NCBI RefSeq assembly: GCF_037892425.1
Contig: NZ_JBBKTT010000001.1
Location: forward strand, 2,480,001-2,544,000
Source of the DNA: Lacibacter sp. H375
GTDB lineage: Bacteria; Bacteroidota; Bacteroidia; Chitinophagales; Chitinophagaceae
Direction: 5' to 3'
Length of the DNA: 64,000 bases
Position 1 is the first letter of the stretch. Each line of letters opens with the position of its first letter. Positions 61,810 through 64,000 of the stretch are shown here, in pieces. Below the pieces are notes generated by a model that saw only the letters and a list, made by a program, of their open reading frames with translations, had not been told where the DNA came from and made no database searches. A program made the position numbers and the translations under genes.

Positions 61810-62472
61810 ATGTCACAAAAAACATTAGGATTGGTTCATACATCGGCAACGTTGGTGCCTTTGTTTGCAGACTTGTGTAAAAAATATTTGCCAAACGTAA
61901 AAGTATTCAACATTGTAGACGACAGTTTGATCAAGAATACCATTGCACGTAATGAACTTACTCCCGACACTTCGAAACGGGTAGTGAACTATGCAGCATC
62001 AGCACAGGAAGCAGGCGCAGATTTTATTTTATTCACCTGTTCATCAATCGGGCCTGCAGTTGAAACAGCAACAACATTAACAGGAGTGCCTGTTTTGCGG
62101 GTAGATCAACCAATGGCCGACAAAGCTGTTGCAACAGGAAAGAAGATCGGCGTGGTAGCAACATTATCAACAACATTAAATCCTACAAGCGATTTGGTGA
62201 GAAGAAGAGCGGCTGTTGCAGGAAAAGAAATTGAATTGAAATCAGTTTTATGCGAAGGTGCATTTGAAGCATTGATGAGCGGCGATGCAGCAACACACGA
62301 TAAGAAAGTAGGTGATGCGTTAAAACAATTAGCCAACGAAGTGGATGTGATCGTGTTGGCGCAGGCAAGCATGGCAAGAGTGGTGGATACATTGACGGAA
62401 GCAGAAAAGAAAGTGCCGATATTGGCAAGTCCGCCGATTGCAATGGAATACTTGGCAACAATTATAAAATAA
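61810..62472 (+). CDS. Aspartate/glutamate racemase-superfamily protein with a single active-site cysteine
   Basis: 220 residues, cytoplasmic, two similar alpha/beta halves. The first catalytic cysteine is present (C77 in ILFTCSSIG). At the second site, where racemases have a cysteine, it reads VLAQASM with Q185 at the matching place. A one-cysteine active site points to a decarboxylase, isomerase or tautomerase (as in arylmalonate decarboxylase) rather than a racemase. A strong AAGGAG lies 10 nt before the ATG. Placed after the RuBisCO-like protein and kinase, it may handle an intermediate of that acid-sugar pathway; no specific reaction can be assigned. Confidence 0.85.
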   Translation: MSQKTLGLVHTSATLVPLFADLCKKYLPNVKVFNIVDDSLIKNTIARNELTPDTSKRVVNYAASAQEAGADFILFTCSSIGPAVETATTLTGVPVLRVDQPMADKAVATGKKIGVVATLSTTLNPTSDLVRRRAAVAGKEIELKSVLCEGAFEALMSGDAATHDKKVGDALKQLANEVDVIVLAQASMARVVDTLTEAEKKVPILASPPIAMEYLATIIK

Positions 62473-62486
62473 CGGGATTGCTTGTA

Positions 62487-63782
62487 ATGAAAAATTCGGG
62501 TAAACTTTTTTTACTGTTAAGTGGCATTGCTGCAGTTGTGTTGCTCGTTGGCATTGCAATGCAGAATGCTGCTTTGTACAAACCTTTCGCCATTGCAACA
62601 GCAGTTTGTTTAGCAATCGGGTTGGGTTCAGTGCCATCATTAAAAGGTTATCAATACACGGCATGGATCATTGCGGCAGTTGTTGCAGGAATGGTTTTCC
62701 CGGAAGCATTTAAAAATTGGGGTGGCGTAAATCTGAGAGATAAAACATTGATCCTTGTGATTATTCAACTCGTGATGTTTGGCATGGGCACGCATATGAG
62801 TTTAAAAGATTTCAGCGGTCTTGCATCAACAGGCAAAGGTGTATTGGTTGGATTGTTTTGTCATTTCTCTATTATGCCGTTGATGGGTTTGTTACTGACA
62901 AAAGTTTTTCAGTTTGAACCGGCGATTGCTGCGGGAATTATTTTAATCGGCAGTTGCAGCAGCGGATTAGCAAGTAATGTTATGGTGTACCTGGCAAAAG
63001 CGAATTTGGTATTGAGTGTAATTGTAACAGCTATGGCAACATTGGTTGCTCCGCTGCTAACACCATTGCTGATGAAAACGTTGGCAGGTACATTGATCGA
63101 AATAAAATTTATAGACATGATGATGGAGATCATCAAAATTGTATTGGTGCCTATTGGCGCAGCGTTGTTGCATGATTTTCTGAAACGGGCTACAACAGCA
63201 CAGAAGAAGAAAGTAAACATCATTACTGTTTTTTCTGCGGCATGGATTGCTGTGATTATTTTCTTCCTGCACAAGAGTATCAGTGATGCGGGATTGTTAC
63301 AAAGTATAACTCTCTCAGGTTTTTTCGCAGGTGCTGTTATTGCCGGTGTGTTATATCATTGGCTATGGGTAAAGTTTCCAAAGCTTGATAGCATTATGCC
63401 ATTGATCTCAATGTTTGGTATTATTTATTTTACAACGGTAACAACTGCAGCAGGCAGAGAAAATTTGATGAAGGTTGGGGTGTTGCTATTCATTGCATCG
63501 GTGGTTCATAATGCAGCCGGTTACTTTTTTGGATACTGGCTTAGTCGCTTGTTTGGAATGGATAAAAACTCAAGTCGCACCATTGCCTTTGAAGTAGGTT
63601 TGCAAAACGGTGGCATGGCCAGTGGTATTGCAGGAAGTATGGGGAAATTGGGAACGGTTGGTTTGGCTGCTGCAGTGTTTAGCCCGTGGATGAATATCAG
63701 CGGAAGTTTGCTGGCGAACTATTGGAGAAGAAGACCCGTTGAACTACAAAGACAGGAAGACACAAAGGAGCACAAAGATTAA
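62487..63782 (+). CDS. Bile acid:sodium symporter (BASS) family transporter
   Basis: 431 residues from the ATG at 62487; a TTG at 62478 is less likely. About 10-12 membrane helices. BASS features include MFGMGTHMSLKDFSGL in an early helix, the discontinuous-helix motif LIGSCSSGLASNVMVYLAKAN, and the matching second crossing FEVGLQNGGMASGIAGSM. The family carries organic anions such as bile acids, pantothenate and 2-keto acids with Na+. Here an acidic sugar is likely. The last residues (ELQRQEDTKEHKD) are encoded by half of a palindromic repeat, so the natural C-terminus has probably been extended. Confidence 0.93.
   Translation: MKNSGKLFLLLSGIAAVVLLVGIAMQNAALYKPFAIATAVCLAIGLGSVPSLKGYQYTAWIIAAVVAGMVFPEAFKNWGGVNLRDKTLILVIIQLVMFGMGTHMSLKDFSGLASTGKGVLVGLFCHFSIMPLMGLLLTKVFQFEPAIAAGIILIGSCSSGLASNVMVYLAKANLVLSVIVTAMATLVAPLLTPLLMKTLAGTLIEIKFIDMMMEIIKIVLVPIGAALLHDFLKRATTAQKKKVNIITVFSAAWIAVIIFFLHKSISDAGLLQSITLSGFFAGAVIAGVLYHWLWVKFPKLDSIMPLISMFGIIYFTTVTTAAGRENLMKVGVLLFIASVVHNAAGYFFGYWLSRLFGMDKNSSRTIAFEVGLQNGGMASGIAGSMGKLGTVGLAAAVFSPWMNISGSLLANYWRRRPVELQRQEDTKEHKD
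63743..63780. repeat. CACAAAG-type repeat, left half, at the 3' end of the BASS gene
   Basis: ACTACAAAGACAGGAAGACA with CAAAGGAGCACAAAGATT matches the left arm of the palindromic family. It runs in frame to the last codons of the transporter. Confidence 0.7.
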
Positions 63783-63792
63783 ATCAACATAC

Positions 63793-64000
63793 ATGAAACA
63801 GATACTTGTTTTACTGATGCTTGTTGTTGCATTCAATTCGAATGCGCAGATCGAATATGCCAAACAAATGGCTGCCACTATTATGAAGCAATACAAAGAT
63901 TCAATGGTGGTGAAAAAGTATGCCAGTCATTTGGAACAGGATAAATTACCAACGGGTGATCGGCCTGCAAACTGGAATTATGAAATAGGTGTTGTGCTGA
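63793..64000 (+). CDS. N-terminus of a GH88/GH105-type unsaturated glucuronyl/galacturonyl hydrolase (3' end outside window)
   Basis: The ATG at 63793 opens a frame still open at the window end (69 codons). Signal peptide MKQILVLLMLVVAFNSNAQ is followed by IEYAKQMAATIMKQYKDS and then PANWNYEIGVVL. The W-Y-E-x-G-V-x-L pattern with a preceding AKQMA helix is characteristic of the first helices of GH105/GH88 (alpha/alpha)6 enzymes. These hydrolyse the unsaturated uronic acid left by pectin lyases such as the PL1 at 14992. Only the first helices are visible, so the exact family is tentative. Confidence 0.75.
   Translation, partial: MKQILVLLMLVVAFNSNAQIEYAKQMAATIMKQYKDSMVVKKYASHLEQDKLPTGDRPANWNYEIGVVL

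Overview
The window looks like a Bacteroidota chromosome, most likely family Chitinophagaceae or a close relative. The signs are a SusC/SusD pair, many secreted proteins ending their signal peptide in ...AQ, A-rich ribosome sites, low-to-mid GC, and short palindromic repeats of the CACAGAG/CACAAAG type. It holds 40 genes (38 complete, one cut at each end), all on the + strand. No RNA gene, insertion sequence or transcription regulator was seen.

Layout. (1) 1-7889: tail of a secreted enzyme, a GH78 alpha-L-rhamnosidase, a zinc alcohol dehydrogenase, an aldo/keto reductase and a GH2. (2) 8070-14884: DUF3826 protein, SusC, SusD and a surface lipoprotein, closed by a perfect 16-bp hairpin. (3) 14992-19668: PL1 pectate lyase and a beta-helix/TIM-barrel protein. 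(4) 19924-38748: GH140 apiosidase-like enzyme, GH43-like and sialidase-like proteins, a fucose-isomerase-family enzyme, a split transketolase, an FGGY kinase, an (alpha/alpha)6 hydrolase, a GH2, a GH78-sialidase fusion and an SSS symporter. (5) 38822-48033: two DHDPS-family aldolases, an iron alcohol dehydrogenase, a PdxA homologue, a DUF1537 kinase, a symporter and a three-domain esterase/TIM-barrel protein. (6) 48227-end: a beta-helix/rhamnose-mutarotase fusion, Gfo/Idh dehydrogenase, two transporters, a probably cytoplasmic GH78, GH127, a RuBisCO-like protein with a second DUF1537 kinase, a racemase-family enzyme, a BASS transporter and the start of a GH88/GH105.

Interpretation (inference). 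The gene set fits uptake and complete catabolism of complex pectin, above all rhamnogalacturonan II or another apiose-bearing pectin. Outer enzymes cut the backbone and release rhamnose, arabinofuranose, galactose or glucuronate, apiose and perhaps the 3-deoxy-ulosonic acids Kdo and Dha. Inside the cell there are candidate routes for apiose (isomerase, kinase and transketolase, plus a RuBisCO-like protein and kinase) and for the ulosonic acids (aldolase, Fe-dehydrogenase, DUF1537 kinase, PdxA).

Two non-coding patterns stand out. Three operon heads (7943-8004, 38747-38809, 48110-48172) share one long promoter/operator motif. Palindromic repeats sit at several gene junctions and, in three genes, form the signal-peptide code itself.
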